In this document: positions 52,462 to 62,933 of the stretch, piece after piece
Layout: the number at the start of each line of letters is the position of its first letter
Position numbering within the stretch: position 1 is the first letter of the stretch
Source of the DNA: an uncultured Rhizobiaceae bacterium
Lineage (GTDB): Bacteria > Pseudomonadota > Alphaproteobacteria > Rhizobiales > Rhizobiaceae
Length of the DNA: 64,000 bases
Assembly: GCA_958296345.1 (NCBI GenBank)
Contig: CATQIJ010000013.1
Location: 372,001 to 436,000 of the forward strand
Direction: 5' to 3'
The notes under the pieces: model-generated
Told to the model about the DNA's origin: nothing
Database searches by the model: none
Seen by the model: the letters and a program-made list of their open reading frames with translations, nothing else
Program-made: the position numbers and the translations under genes

Positions 52462-55283
52462 GCCGCTTTATCTTTCAAAGGCTTTTGAGTCATTGCGCCG
52501 ATGAGAGCGTCTTTTATTTTCTTTAAGCGAGTTTTACTTGTAATTTTATCACCAATTAGATCTCGAACATAAAAACTATCATTTGCTTTTTCACCAAACG
52601 TAACCACATGAGCTGAACCAATATCTAAGTTCAAATTTGCTAGGGAAGCTGTTAATTCTGATAAAAGACCAGGCCTATCCAGACACTCAATTTCAATCAC
52701 GGTAAAAGTGTCAGAGAAATCATTATTAATCTCCACAGTTGGCTTAATTCTAAAAGGCTTTAAACGCTTCTTTGGTTGGTTATTACGTTTAATAACATCA
52801 GATAAATCAGATTGGCCTGAAAGAACCTCTTCAATCACCTTACCAATGCGCTCTGCTCTTCTTGCCTCGTCGATATCATCTTCATACGCGCGATTGATAA
52901 AGATGGAATCGAGCGCGCGTCCGTCAGCCGTCGTGTGAATTTTGGCGTCAACAATATTACCCCCTGCCGCAACGCACGCACCAGCAATAACTGAAAGTAA
53001 GCGTGGGTGATCAGGCGCCATAATGGTTATTTCAGTTATCGCTTCAAATTGCTTTGTCTCGAAACTAGTTGCTAATACCAAGCCTTGTTGATCTGTATCG
53101 CGCAAGAACTTCATATGGCGCAATTGAGCTTCGAAATCAGTTGAAAGAAAATAAGCAGCATAGGGAAGTTGAAGATATTTAGCCCGGTCTTCATCACTCC
53201 AATCAATCAATTCTTCCGCCAAAGCTTCCCGTGCATTTGCAACTCGTGCTTTTAGTGGTGTTTTTGAGAAACCACCATTCAACATTAATTCTGTTTCGTA
53301 ATAGAGATTGCGCAGAAGTTGACCCTTCCAACCATTCCAAACTCCAGGCCCAACGGCGCGAATATCACACACAGTTAGAATTAGTAGGTAACGCATATGG
53401 TCAACCTCTTGCACTATCTCGGCAAAATCTTGAATGGTTTTACGATCAGAGATATCGCGCCCTTGAGCCATAGTGCTCATGGTTAAATGCTCTCGCACCA
53501 ACCAAGCAATAAGATCCGTTTCTTTTTTATTAAATCCAAATTTTGGGCAGAGCTTTCTTGCTTCACGCTCACCTGCAATCGAGTGGTCTTCTTTGCGGCC
53601 TTTCGCTATATCATGAAGAAATAGTGCTACATATAAAATACGTCGGTCTTTAAGATTTGGTAGCAACTCACTAGCGAGAGGGTGCTCATCGGCTAGCTCG
53701 CCTGCTTCTATGCCCCAAAGAGCCCCCATTGAACGGATCAAATGTTCATCAACCGTGTAGTGATGATACATATTAAACTGCATCATCGCGACCACCTTAC
53801 GAAACGGTGGGACGAACCTTGATAAAAAACCTGTTTCATTCATTCGTCGCAAGATACGCTCTGGCCCATTTTTGCTCGATAAAAGCTCAACAAAAATCTT
53901 ATTAGTTTCTTTGTTTTTTCGCATTTCTGGCCCAATGAATTTGAGCGATTTTGTTAAAAGCTCAAGTGCATTAGGATGAAAGTCCAGCCCAGTATCTTCT
54001 GAAACTTTGAAGAAACGAATTAGATTTACCGCATCTTTTTTGAAGACTTCTTCATTTGCCAAATTTAATCGGCCATTATCATTGACGAAATCTTTTGTCC
54101 CTTTGATGCGTTTGGTTCTCCGTACAACAGATTTGATAAACCTATTTATGCCCGTAACTTCTTTGGCTTCCAGTTCTTCTAGTTTGGCGCAAGCAATGAG
54201 CGTTAAATCACCAACTTCTTTTGCAACTAGAAAATAGTGCCTCATGAAGCGTTCAACACTGGAGAGTCCTGCGTGACCTGAATAATTTAACCGACCAGCA
54301 ATTTCTCTTTGGAAATCAAAAACCAATTTTTCTTCTGCACGCCCTGTCAGAAAATGCATGTGACACCGTACAGTCCAAAGAAACTTTTCAGCCCTGCGAA
54401 ACCGTTTATATTCTTTTTCTGTAAACATTCCTTCATTTACTAGATCATGTGTTTTACCTGTATTGTGGAAATACTTACCGATCCAAAAAAGTGTATGGAG
54501 ATCGCGTAAGCCGCCCTTTCCATCTTTTACATTTGGCTCAACTAAATAGCGCGATTCACCCGTTTTTGAATGTCTTAAATCACGCTCAGCAAGCTTTGCG
54601 GCGATGAATTCTTCGGCGTAACCTTCTACAACTTCATCTGAAAACCGCTGAACCAATTCATTATGCAATTTCTTTACGCCATGTAGAAACCTTACTTCAA
54701 GAATAGAGGTTCTAATGGTCATATCTTCTTTTGAAAGACGGATACACTCATCTATGTTTCTGGTTGCATGCCCTACTTTAAAGCCCATATCCCAAAGCAT
54801 ATAGAGAATATATTCAATTACCTGCTCACCCCAAGCTGTTTGCTTATAGGGCAGTAAAAAAAGCAAATCGATGTCTGAACCGGGCGCTAAAGTTCCACGG
54901 CCATAACCACCAACAGCAGTGATTGCTATCTGTTCAGCATCAGATGTATTTTGCGCACGGTAAACATGGGTGACAGCAAAGTCATATATAATTCGAATTA
55001 ATTCATCTTGTAGAAATGAAATACGCCAAGCACAAGCCGTTCCATCACCATCTTCAAATAGCTTTTCTTTAGCTTTCTCTCGGCCAGATTTGGATGTTTC
55101 TTTTAAAAGCTTGAGAACTTCGCTTCTAACACTTGGAGATGAGCCATCACTACCCGTATCTTTTGTTAGCGCAGTTAATTGCTCACGCACTTGATCAGCG
55201 GCAATAATGCTCGTGAATTTAATCTTTCCAGATTTGGATCTTGATTTACTTTTTACTTGAGCTTTTGGCATAGCAGCATTCAC
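52458..55283 (-). CDS. glnD: Bifunctional uridylyltransferase/uridylyl-removing enzyme GlnD
   Basis: A 941-residue PII-modifying enzyme. The nucleotidyltransferase motif GRGTLAPGSDIDLLFLLP is at about residues 128-145. The HD domain (about 495-620) includes HYTVDEHLIRSMG, LFLHDIAKGRKEDHS and LVREHLTM. Two ACT domains follow (about 735-820 and 845-930). GlnD uridylylates PII when glutamine is low and removes UMP when it is high. It overlaps murJ by 4 bp. Length is normal for alphaproteobacteria. Confidence 0.96.
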   Translation of the reverse strand: MNAAMPKAQVKSKSRSKSGKIKFTSIIAADQVREQLTALTKDTGSDGSSPSVRSEVLKLLKETSKSGREKAKEKLFEDGDGTACAWRISFLQDELIRIIYDFAVTHVYRAQNTSDAEQIAITAVGGYGRGTLAPGSDIDLLFLLPYKQTAWGEQVIEYILYMLWDMGFKVGHATRNIDECIRLSKEDMTIRTSILEVRFLHGVKKLHNELVQRFSDEVVEGYAEEFIAAKLAERDLRHSKTGESRYLVEPNVKDGKGGLRDLHTLFWIGKYFHNTGKTHDLVNEGMFTEKEYKRFRRAEKFLWTVRCHMHFLTGRAEEKLVFDFQREIAGRLNYSGHAGLSSVERFMRHYFLVAKEVGDLTLIACAKLEELEAKEVTGINRFIKSVVRRTKRIKGTKDFVNDNGRLNLANEEVFKKDAVNLIRFFKVSEDTGLDFHPNALELLTKSLKFIGPEMRKNKETNKIFVELLSSKNGPERILRRMNETGFLSRFVPPFRKVVAMMQFNMYHHYTVDEHLIRSMGALWGIEAGELADEHPLASELLPNLKDRRILYVALFLHDIAKGRKEDHSIAGEREARKLCPKFGFNKKETDLIAWLVREHLTMSTMAQGRDISDRKTIQDFAEIVQEVDHMRYLLILTVCDIRAVGPGVWNGWKGQLLRNLYYETELMLNGGFSKTPLKARVANAREALAEELIDWSDEDRAKYLQLPYAAYFLSTDFEAQLRHMKFLRDTDQQGLVLATSFETKQFEAITEITIMAPDHPRLLSVIAGACVAAGGNIVDAKIHTTADGRALDSIFINRAYEDDIDEARRAERIGKVIEEVLSGQSDLSDVIKRNNQPKKRLKPFRIKPTVEINNDFSDTFTVIEIECLDRPGLLSELTASLANLNLDIGSAHVVTFGEKANDSFYVRDLIGDKITSKTRLKKIKDALIGAMTQKPLKDKAA

Positions 55284-55345
55284 GATTCATCTTGCCATGC
55301 CATCTATAAAGGCTTCTCAGTGTTAAAGGAAGATAGCTATTTTGC

Positions 55346-56032
55346 TTAGCCTTCTTTTACATCAGATGCTTTTGGGCCACCTTTGGAGACGCCGACCATT
55401 GCAGGGCGTAAAACACGTTCACCAATTACGAAACCAACCTGAACAACTTCCATAACTGTTTTGTTTGGAACTTCTGTGTTTGGAACCTCAAACATTGCTT
55501 GATGGAAGTTCGCGTCAAATTTTTGCCCTTTAGGATCAAGCTTTTTTACGCCATTTTTTTCAAGACCGTTAAGAAGCTCACGCTCTGTCAGTTCCACACC
55601 TTCAATCAATGTTTTAATGCCAGGTTGTTCTTTGTGGGCATCATCAACATGATCTAGCGCGCGGCGTAGATTGTCTGAAACGCCCAACATATCCCGTGCG
55701 AATCCCGAGATTGAAAAGGTTCTTGCATCAGCCACATCTTTTTGTGTACGGCGTCGAAGGTTTTCCATTTCAGCAGCACTACGAAGAATTTGATCTTTCA
55801 AAGAAGCTATTTCTTCTTCTTGGCGCGAGTTTTCTGCAGCTAATGCTTCAAGTGGGTTGGCAAAGCCTTCACCTTCTTCGTCGTTCAAGCCAAGTACGTT
55901 ATCAGCTTGAGCACCAAGTGCTGCCAATAGCTCGTCTTCGCTCATATCAGCGTCTAGACGTGTGCCTTCAGGTGTCTCAGTTGTTTGCTTTACAGCATCA
56001 TTTTCTAGATGCTCGTTTTCGTCGCTCATCAA
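55346..56032 (-). CDS. grpE: Nucleotide exchange factor GrpE
   Basis: A 228-residue GrpE. An acidic N-terminus (1-65) is followed by a long coiled coil (about 68-110, [20 protein letters not shown]) and the beta-domain (about 150-215, with [12 protein letters not shown] and GYV-like [20 protein letters not shown]). It releases ADP from DnaK. The final [14 protein letters not shown] is conserved in this order. It lies 80 bp after hrcA. A start at the second Met (56029) is equally possible. Confidence 0.95.
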   Translation of the reverse strand: MMSDENEHLENDAVKQTTETPEGTRLDADMSEDELLAALGAQADNVLGLNDEEGEGFANPLEALAAENSRQEEEIASLKDQILRSAAEMENLRRRTQKDVADARTFSISGFARDMLGVSDNLRRALDHVDDAHKEQPGIKTLIEGVELTERELLNGLEKNGVKKLDPKGQKFDANFHQAMFEVPNTEVPNKTVMEVVQVGFVIGERVLRPAMVGVSKGGPKASDVKEG

Positions 56033-56111
56033 ACAAGTCCTACGTTTAATTGAATAGTTGTCATGGATATCAGTCTTTAAGGCACAAAAATCAAGGCCTG
56101 ATTTGCGTAAA

Positions 56112-57197
56112 TTATCGCAAAATTCTACTAATCAGTTTTGCTGTATAATCTACCATTGGAACTAAACGCGCATAATTGAGCCTAGTTGGGCCAATTATAC
56201 CTAGGGCACCAACTACTTTTTGCTCATTATCCTTATAGGGCGCTACAATAACTGACGAGCCAGAAAGCGAGAATAGTTTACTTTCCGAGCCAATGAAAAT
56301 GCAGACACCATCACCTGTTTCGGTTAATTCTAGCAATTTCATAAAGTTCTCTTTGGCTTCTAATTCGCCAAACAATTGCCTGATACGATCAAGATCATCT
56401 GCAGCTTCTAAATCCCCTAAAAGATTTGAATGACCTGAAATGATAAGTTGACCCGGCTCATCGCCACTCGTACCTGCCCAAGTCGCAATGCCTGCATCAA
56501 CAAGCTTTCGAGTAAGTTCGTCTAATTCACGCTTTGCAAAATCATGTTGAAGTTTTAGAGAGCTTGAAGCCTCAGTAATTGTTTGGCCTGCAATTTTTGC
56601 ATTAATAAAGTTCGCAGCTTCTATCAGGGTGGAAGAAGTAGTTCCAGAAGGGAGCGCTATAATACGATTTTCAACTGAACCATTTTCACCAACAATGACT
56701 GCAAGTGCTTTTGTTGGCTCAAGGCGAATGAACTCAATATGCTTTAGACGTAAATCTGCTTTTGTCGTCACCACCAAGCCTGCTGATCTGGAAAGCCCCG
56801 ACAAAAGTTGGCTGGCTTCAGTTAGAACATTATCGAAGGTTTTATCGCTAGTAGCAGCTTTTACTTGAGCTTCAATTGATTGACGCTCTTCTTTGCCCAG
56901 ATTGCCAATTTCCAAGAAACTATCAACAAAAAACCGCAAACCTAAGTCTGTTGGCATTCGTCCTGCACTTATATGAGGTGCATAAATTAAGCCAAGCATT
57001 TCCAAGTCTGACATCACATTTCGAATAGTAGCTGGAGATAGGTTTACTGCTAATGCTTTTGAAATAGAACGCGAGCCTAATGGGTCGCCTGTTTCAAGGT
57101 AAGTATCAACGATATGCCTGAATATATCACGCGAGCGTTGATCAAGCGCAACAATTGGGTTTTCTAAAGATGGGATTTTTCCTGTTGGTCCACTCAT
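56112..57197 (-). CDS. hrcA: Heat-inducible transcription repressor HrcA
   Basis: A 361-residue HrcA. The N-terminal winged helix (about 20-90, [20 protein letters not shown] and [18 protein letters not shown]) binds CIRCE; the rest is a GAF-like core ([10 protein letters not shown]) with [19 protein letters not shown] at the end. It represses groESL and related heat-shock genes. I found no CIRCE element in the window. grpE follows. It is divergent from rph with a 118-bp gap. Confidence 0.95.
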   Translation of the reverse strand: MSGPTGKIPSLENPIVALDQRSRDIFRHIVDTYLETGDPLGSRSISKALAVNLSPATIRNVMSDLEMLGLIYAPHISAGRMPTDLGLRFFVDSFLEIGNLGKEERQSIEAQVKAATSDKTFDNVLTEASQLLSGLSRSAGLVVTTKADLRLKHIEFIRLEPTKALAVIVGENGSVENRIIALPSGTTSSTLIEAANFINAKIAGQTITEASSSLKLQHDFAKRELDELTRKLVDAGIATWAGTSGDEPGQLIISGHSNLLGDLEAADDLDRIRQLFGELEAKENFMKLLELTETGDGVCIFIGSESKLFSLSGSSVIVAPYKDNEQKVVGALGIIGPTRLNYARLVPMVDYTAKLISRILR

Positions 57198-57315
57198 AGT
57201 ATCAATACACTTCTAACGTTCTGCATTTGCTTAAAATAGTAACTAAATAGGCCTTTGCCAATGGCTTAATAACAGGCTAGACACTTCTCAAGACTCATAC
57301 AATAGGAGATGCTTG

Positions 57316-58023
57316 ATGCGTCCATCAAAACGTACCCCAGATCAAATGCGCGAAGTTTCTGTAGAACGCGGCTTTTCAAAACATGCGGAAGGTTCTTGCC
57401 TAATTAAGTTTGGCAATACTCACGTTCTTTGCACAGCTAGTTTGGAAGAACGCATTCCACCTTGGCTAAGAGGCAAAGGTGAGGGTTGGGTTACGGCTGA
57501 ATATGGTATGCTTCCACGCTCTACGAATGATCGTATGAGACGCGAAGCAACTGCTGGTAAGCAATCAGGTAGGACATCTGAAATTCAACGCCTCATTGGC
57601 CGTTCACTTCGTGCCGTTGTAGATATGAAAGAATTGGGTGAACGTCAGATTACAGTTGACTGTGATGTGATCCAAGCTGACGGCGGGACACGTACGGCAT
57701 CTATTACTGGTGGTTACATAGCGCTGCGTGATTGCATCAATTGGATGAAAGAACGCGATATGGTAACCGATGCTGTTCTTAAGGATAATGTGGCTGCTAT
57801 TTCTTGCGGTATTTATAAAGGCACACCAGTTATTGATTTAGATTACGATGAAGATTCAACCGCCGAAACAGACGCTAATTTTGTTATGACAGGCAAAGGC
57901 GGCATTGTTGAAATTCAGGGAACTGCTGAAGGTGAAACTTTTTCTCGCGAAGAATTAAACCAACTGATGGATTTAGCAACTAATGGTATTGCTGATCTCG
58001 TTAAGCTGCAAAACGAAGGCTAA
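57316..58023 (+). CDS. rph: Ribonuclease PH
   Basis: A 235-residue phosphorolytic exonuclease from ATG 57316 ([20 protein letters not shown]); AGGAG lies 7 bases upstream, so the TTG start three bases earlier is not needed. The motif [16 protein letters not shown] and [19 protein letters not shown] are diagnostic. It trims tRNA 3' ends. Divergent from hrcA and followed 9 bp later by rdgB, the conserved rph-rdgB-hemW arrangement. Confidence 0.97.
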   Translation: MRPSKRTPDQMREVSVERGFSKHAEGSCLIKFGNTHVLCTASLEERIPPWLRGKGEGWVTAEYGMLPRSTNDRMRREATAGKQSGRTSEIQRLIGRSLRAVVDMKELGERQITVDCDVIQADGGTRTASITGGYIALRDCINWMKERDMVTDAVLKDNVAAISCGIYKGTPVIDLDYDEDSTAETDANFVMTGKGGIVEIQGTAEGETFSREELNQLMDLATNGIADLVKLQNEG

Positions 58024-58032
58024 GCTTTTATT

Positions 58033-58683
58033 ATGCGCAAACTGGAAAGCCGTGAAATTATTGTTGCAAGCCACAATGCTGGCAAGGTCGCTGAGATTAA
58101 TGATCTCATCGCGCCATACGGCTTTTCAGCAAAATCTGCTGCTGAATTAAACTTACCCGAACCTGAAGAAACGGGTACGACGTTTGAAGAAAATGCAGCT
58201 ATAAAAGCATTAGCAGCTGCACGAGCTACAGGCTTGCCAGCTCTTTCTGATGATAGTGGCCTTTGCGTCAAAGCATTGAATGATGCACCGGGAGTTTATA
58301 CCGCTGATTGGGCAGAAAAAGAAGATGGCTCTGGTCGTGATTTCATGATGGCGATGGAAAAAGTTCATCAGGCTATTGAGGCTAAAAACTCAGCTGAAAA
58401 AGGCAGTTATTTTGTTGCTGTTCTTTGTTTGGCTTGGCCTGATGATCATGTTGAATATTTTCGTGGTGAAATACATGGCGACATTGTCTGGCCTCCGCGA
58501 GGGGATGCAGGATTTGGCTATGACCCGATCTTTAAACCAGAAGGCCATGACAAAACTTTTGGAGAAATGACTGCAGAAGAAAAACATGGTTGGAAACCAG
58601 GTCAAACAGATGATGGTCTTTCACATCGCTCGCGTGCCTTTGCATTGTTTGCCCGTAACTGTTTGAGCAAAAGCGAACAATAA
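58033..58683 (+). CDS. rdgB: dITP/XTP pyrophosphatase, RdgB/HAM1 family
   Basis: A 216-residue HAM1-family NTPase. The N-terminal motif [14 protein letters not shown] binds the nucleotide; [12 protein letters not shown] and LSDDSGLCV bind metal; GFGYDPIF and SHRSRA are the C-terminal signatures. It hydrolyses dITP, ITP and XTP to monophosphates to keep noncanonical bases out of nucleic acids. It follows rph by 9 bp and its stop overlaps the hemW start by 1 bp (TAATG). Confidence 0.97.
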   Translation: MRKLESREIIVASHNAGKVAEINDLIAPYGFSAKSAAELNLPEPEETGTTFEENAAIKALAAARATGLPALSDDSGLCVKALNDAPGVYTADWAEKEDGSGRDFMMAMEKVHQAIEAKNSAEKGSYFVAVLCLAWPDDHVEYFRGEIHGDIVWPPRGDAGFGYDPIFKPEGHDKTFGEMTAEEKHGWKPGQTDDGLSHRSRAFALFARNCLSKSEQ

Positions 58684-59846
58684 TGACAATCCGTTACGAT
58701 CCAGCTTTTGGTATTTACGTGCATTGGCCGTTTTGCGCATCAAAGTGCCCCTATTGTGATTTTAATTCACATGTCCGTCACAATGGTGTCGACCAAAATA
58801 TGTTTGTCGAAGCTTATGTAAAAGAGATTTCGCATATGGCTTCTCTTAGCCCTAATCGCGAAGTCACTAGCATCTTTTTTGGCGGGGGCACACCCTCTTT
58901 GATGGAGCCAAAAACGCTTGAAATTATTCTAGATGCTATCACTAAAAATTGGTCTGTCAGTGAGACGTGCGAGATTTCAATGGAGGCTAATCCTTCCAGT
59001 GTTGAGGCGGATCGGTTCCGGGCTTATCGCTTTGCTGGCGTTAATAGAGTTTCACTGGGTGTTCAGTCCCTTGAAGATGCACAGCTTAAGTTCCTTGGCC
59101 GACTCCACTCCGCAAACGAAGCCATAAAAGCGATTGAGATTGCGCGTGAGACTTTTCCGCGTATTTCATTTGATTTAATTTACGCACGCCCTGAGCAAAC
59201 TGCTGAGGCTTGGGAAGCCGAGCTTAAATCTGCGCTAGAACTTTCAGCGGATCATCTATCGCTCTATCAGTTAACCATTGAACAAGGCACAGCATTTTTT
59301 GATTTACGTGAGCGCGGAAAACTTTCACCTTTGCCAGAAAATCCATCAGCCGAGCTTTATGAGCTTACTCAAAAAATTACAAATGATGCTGGGTTTCAAA
59401 CTTACGAAATCTCAAACCATGCGAAGCCAGGTGCTGAGTGCCAACATAATTTAGTTTATTGGCGCGGTCTGGACTATGCAGGGATCGGACCTGGTGCACA
59501 TGGACGCTTAAGCGTTAATGAGGGTCGTTTAGCTACCGAAACCATTAAAAACCCAGAAGAGTGGTGGCAGCAGGTTATGGTGAAAGAACATGGAATGGTG
59601 GAGCGTTTCACTTTGCTGCCCGCCGAACATGCTGACGAGCTTTTACTTATGGGATTACGTCTAGCAGAAGGATTTGATCCATCGCGTTATGAAGCACTTA
59701 CAAACCAAGGGTTTGAGCCTGAAAAAATTAACTTTCTTGAAAATCTAGGAATGGTTGAAACACTTAATGATGAGCGAATTAGAGCGACGCCAAAAGGCTT
59801 TTTATTACTCGATGCAGTCGTGGCTGATATGGCTAGTATGGTTTAA
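58683..59846 (+). CDS. hemW: Radical SAM family haem chaperone HemW
   Basis: A 387-residue radical SAM protein. The 4Fe-4S Cys residues are 18, 22 and 25 in WPFCASKCPYCDFNSH, and FFGGGTPSLM and FDLIYARPEQT are family signatures. It lacks the fourth-Cys pattern of oxygen-independent coproporphyrinogen oxidase HemN, so HemW, a haem carrier, is the better call. The start overlaps the rdgB stop. It is convergent with the CHASE2 cyclase. Confidence 0.95.
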   Translation: MTIRYDPAFGIYVHWPFCASKCPYCDFNSHVRHNGVDQNMFVEAYVKEISHMASLSPNREVTSIFFGGGTPSLMEPKTLEIILDAITKNWSVSETCEISMEANPSSVEADRFRAYRFAGVNRVSLGVQSLEDAQLKFLGRLHSANEAIKAIEIARETFPRISFDLIYARPEQTAEAWEAELKSALELSADHLSLYQLTIEQGTAFFDLRERGKLSPLPENPSAELYELTQKITNDAGFQTYEISNHAKPGAECQHNLVYWRGLDYAGIGPGAHGRLSVNEGRLATETIKNPEEWWQQVMVKEHGMVERFTLLPAEHADELLLMGLRLAEGFDPSRYEALTNQGFEPEKINFLENLGMVETLNDERIRATPKGFLLLDAVVADMASMV

Positions 59847-59872
59847 TTCAAGGAACCAATGCTCATTGTATT

Positions 59873-62005
59873 TTATTTAGATTTTGCGGAATAAACGCCA
59901 TCCCAATTCTTACCCGGTGCGTTAATGTGAAACTCATCAATTCTAGTTTGATAGATGAAAATATACTCATCTAGCGGTAATCCCAGCTTTTTATTTAATT
60001 CTTCTATCATTGCCAATGCATCAAGAGCTGATTGCCAATCTTGTAATCTAAAAGAAGACAACATTGATGCATTCAATGCTTTAAACGCTATATATTCTTC
60101 AGATTTAGCTAAATCCTCATATCCCGCCAAAGCGTAAATATGCAAAGGTTCGCTCTTGCCAATCACACGAATTAAATCAATCTCATAAATCGCTAATCTA
60201 TCCCTCACTTGTGCGGCTGTTGCTTCTCCAATAACGATTGGCACACCATAGGGTTTTGATTGGCCTTCTAATCGAGAAGCAATATTTACTGAATCACCCA
60301 ATGCTGTGTAATCAAATCTTGTATCGCTACCCATATTTCCAACAACACATTCACCCGTATTAATGCCAATTCCTACTTTAATCTCATGCAATTTATAATG
60401 CTGATAATCAGAGCTTTTTTGTGCATGATCTTCGTTCATCTGACTGATTTCATCCATCATGCTCAATGCGGCTATACAAGCTAAATACGCATGATCATCT
60501 TCATCTATAGGCGCATTCCAGAAAGCTATAACCGCATCACCCCAATATTTATCTATTGCGCCATTATGCTTGAGAATGGGCCGTGAGAGCTTTGTCAAAA
60601 TAGCATTCATTAGTTTTGTTAAACCGGGAGGATCTTCGCGATACTGCTCAAAAATTGTTGTAAAGCCCCTGATGTCTGAGAATAAAACCGAAAGCTCTTT
60701 GCTTTCACCGCCCAAGATAAGTTTCTCAGGACTTTCAGTAAGCTGATCTACAAGAGTTGGTGACAGATATTGACCAAATGCGCCGCGGATTCTTTGCTTC
60801 TGGCGTTCTTCTCGCATGTAATTTGCGGTCATTGTCAGTAAAAATAGCAAGGCAGTTACTAAAATAGGATAAGTTGAATCAAACAAAACTTGACTGCTTG
60901 TAAAACGCCACCAAGAAAATAAAAATATACTCGCGCCCAAAATTACAAAGCTTAAAGTGGACTTAGTCGCGCTTAAGCGTGGTACGAATGCGATGATCAA
61001 TAAACCTGCAAAAAGCGTCACAAGAACTTCAAAAAGAATTGAAATTGATGGCCGTTTTAAAAATTTATCGGTCATAATATTTTCAATTATCTGCGCATGA
61101 ATTTCTACACCTGGCATAGACTGACCCAAGGGTGTTGCTCTAAAATCTTCTAATCCTGTTACTGAAGTTCCCACTATCACCATTTTGCCGTTTATCTCAT
61201 TTGGGTCGATAGAGCCGTTTAATATTGCGCCAGCTGAGACATAGCGAGACCTCTGTGAAGTAGAAAAATAAGGCCAGACATTACCATTTGGATCAGTTTC
61301 AACTAGATTTTCTGCAACTTTAATTCCTTGGATTCCATCTATCTGTGTGATTATTGCAAAACTTTCCCCCCCTGTAGCAATGCGCAATAATTCTATCGAC
61401 AACGCAAACCTTATCTTGTCACGAACCATCGCTATTAGTGGTATTCGCCTTACGACATCATCTGTTTCTAAGCTAAGGCTGAAAAGACCAAAGCCGCTGG
61501 CGGCTTCTTCTAAAATCTCAATATTTTGTATCAAATCATACTGTTTGTTATGTTGAAGAAATGGAACAGGATCTTCACCTTTGGCTACAACACCTACCGT
61601 TTTAATTTCTCTTGGGTTTTGACTCACATCGCTTTTATTTCTTACACTTGCTTGTCCCAAAATAACTGGGTGATTTTTCATGGCGTTTGCCATCGCAACT
61701 TCATTATCAGGTAATTCAGCTAAACTTTTACGAATTTTTTCAGATAGATTGCTGTTGTCTTTTGCAATTTGGGAAGGCGATAATCTGTCAAGCTCAGAAA
61801 AGACAATATCAAAGCCTGTCGCAACGCCGCCTCGTTCTGCAATACCATCAATTAAATCTGCAATACGAGTACGTGGCCATGGCCACTGACCAAACTCACG
61901 TAAACTTGCTTCATCAAGGTCAACAATTACAATTGGCTGCCGTGAATATTCGCGTGGTTTTATGACTTGATAATAATCGAAAGCTGAAAGACGGATTGCC
62001 TTCAC
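59873..62005 (-). CDS. CHASE2-domain class III adenylate/guanylate cyclase (N-terminus frameshifted)
   Basis: From GTG 62005 the protein has 710 residues: a CHASE2 sensor (about 1-325), three or more membrane helices (about 335-395) and a class III cyclase domain (about 430-600) with LFSDIRGFTTIFEQ, KYWGDAVIAFWNAP and DYTALGDSVNIASRL. Lys in DKYWGD favours ATP as substrate. The natural N-terminal anchor is missing from this start. In the same frame upstream to 62083 there is PVRLIGLILLLLFILVRIID but no start codon. An ATG at 62100 in another frame (MASISNF) connects to it by a -1 shift at T-TTT-TTA (62077-62083). The true gene thus probably spans 59873-62100. fecR lies just upstream, a common sensor-cyclase partnership. 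Confidence 0.87.
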   Translation of the reverse strand: MKAIRLSAFDYYQVIKPREYSRQPIVIVDLDEASLREFGQWPWPRTRIADLIDGIAERGGVATGFDIVFSELDRLSPSQIAKDNSNLSEKIRKSLAELPDNEVAMANAMKNHPVILGQASVRNKSDVSQNPREIKTVGVVAKGEDPVPFLQHNKQYDLIQNIEILEEAASGFGLFSLSLETDDVVRRIPLIAMVRDKIRFALSIELLRIATGGESFAIITQIDGIQGIKVAENLVETDPNGNVWPYFSTSQRSRYVSAGAILNGSIDPNEINGKMVIVGTSVTGLEDFRATPLGQSMPGVEIHAQIIENIMTDKFLKRPSISILFEVLVTLFAGLLIIAFVPRLSATKSTLSFVILGASIFLFSWWRFTSSQVLFDSTYPILVTALLFLLTMTANYMREERQKQRIRGAFGQYLSPTLVDQLTESPEKLILGGESKELSVLFSDIRGFTTIFEQYREDPPGLTKLMNAILTKLSRPILKHNGAIDKYWGDAVIAFWNAPIDEDDHAYLACIAALSMMDEISQMNEDHAQKSSDYQHYKLHEIKVGIGINTGECVVGNMGSDTRFDYTALGDSVNIASRLEGQSKPYGVPIVIGEATAAQVRDRLAIYEIDLIRVIGKSEPLHIYALAGYEDLAKSEEYIAFKALNASMLSSFRLQDWQSALDALAMIEELNKKLGLPLDEYIFIYQTRIDEFHINAPGKNWDGVYSAKSK

Positions 62006-62151
62006 CAGAATGGGGTCAATTATACGAACTAAAATGAATAATAATAATAAAATTAAACCAATAAGACGAACTGGTTTAAAAAATTACTTATACTAGCCAT
62101 TATATGATGTTTCTATAGCTTAAGTGCTTCAAATTTAATCTAAAATCAACG

Positions 62152-62933
62152 TTAGTCAGTTCCGGTACTAGCGCTTCCGTTGTTACCATTAGTTCCTGTA
62201 TCATCTCCACCACCCGTACTAGTTCTACCGCGGTAACCTTGTGCAGCAGTACCACCACTTAAGCCGCATGTCTTTGCACGCAGCTTAAAATCTTCTTTTA
62301 ATGGAAATTGATCTGCAATAAATGGAAAAAACCTTGCCATATCTGCTCGCTCAAAGGTTCCATCTTTTGGCTGTGTAGGCTTTGAAATATTGCCGCCTCT
62401 ATCAGCAACTATATAATCGCATTTTCGCCTAATGGTTTGACACTGGCCCGCAAAACTACAAAACTCTACGCGACAGCTAACTAGCATCAAAAATGTTTGG
62501 CCTTTAATATGTTGAAGGTCAAATGCAGTTCCTCTAATTCCTAAAGTGCCAACGGGCGTTTTAATTTCATATGCAGAAGACTTACTATTTCCACTGATAA
62601 AACGCGTGGCACCACAGCACCTGTTTTTAAAACAAACTTCTTAAATGTAGAGCCGTTAGGGTTATAGACGACTTTATCAAGAACGATATTTGTACCTGGA
62701 CCCACCACAAGTTTGGTTCCATCATTAAACTTAAAATGACCAAGGCCAGACGCATTGGCACGAATTCTTTCATTTTCTGTGATTTTTGAGGCTGTGCGAA
62801 TTACACGGTTATTATTCCCAGTTACACTGTCATCAACGGAGACGGCTGACCCAATTGTTGATTGAGCATATATTGCACTTGTGAAAAATACCGACGCTGA
62901 AGCGGTAAGTATAAGGTTAGGTAAGTATCGCAC
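62152..62933 (-). pseudogene. Secreted FecR-domain protein, frameshifted
   Basis: Two frames together encode a FecR-domain protein of about 260 residues. Signal peptide 1-24 ends IYAQ. The first frame (62933-62541) has DGTKLVVGPGTNIVLDKVVY and STFKKFVLKTGAV, then loses the family pattern. The second frame (62490-62152, extending up to about 62613) gives GATRFISGNSKSSAYEIKTP and VGTLGIRGTAFDL, then CRVEFCSFAGQCQTIRRKC. One missing base near 62612-62616 (for example GG for GGG) joins them as KTGAVGATRFISG. The C-terminus is Gly/Thr/Asn-rich. FecR-domain proteins of this form often sit beside CHASE2 cyclases, as here. No slippery heptamer is visible. Confidence 0.8.
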
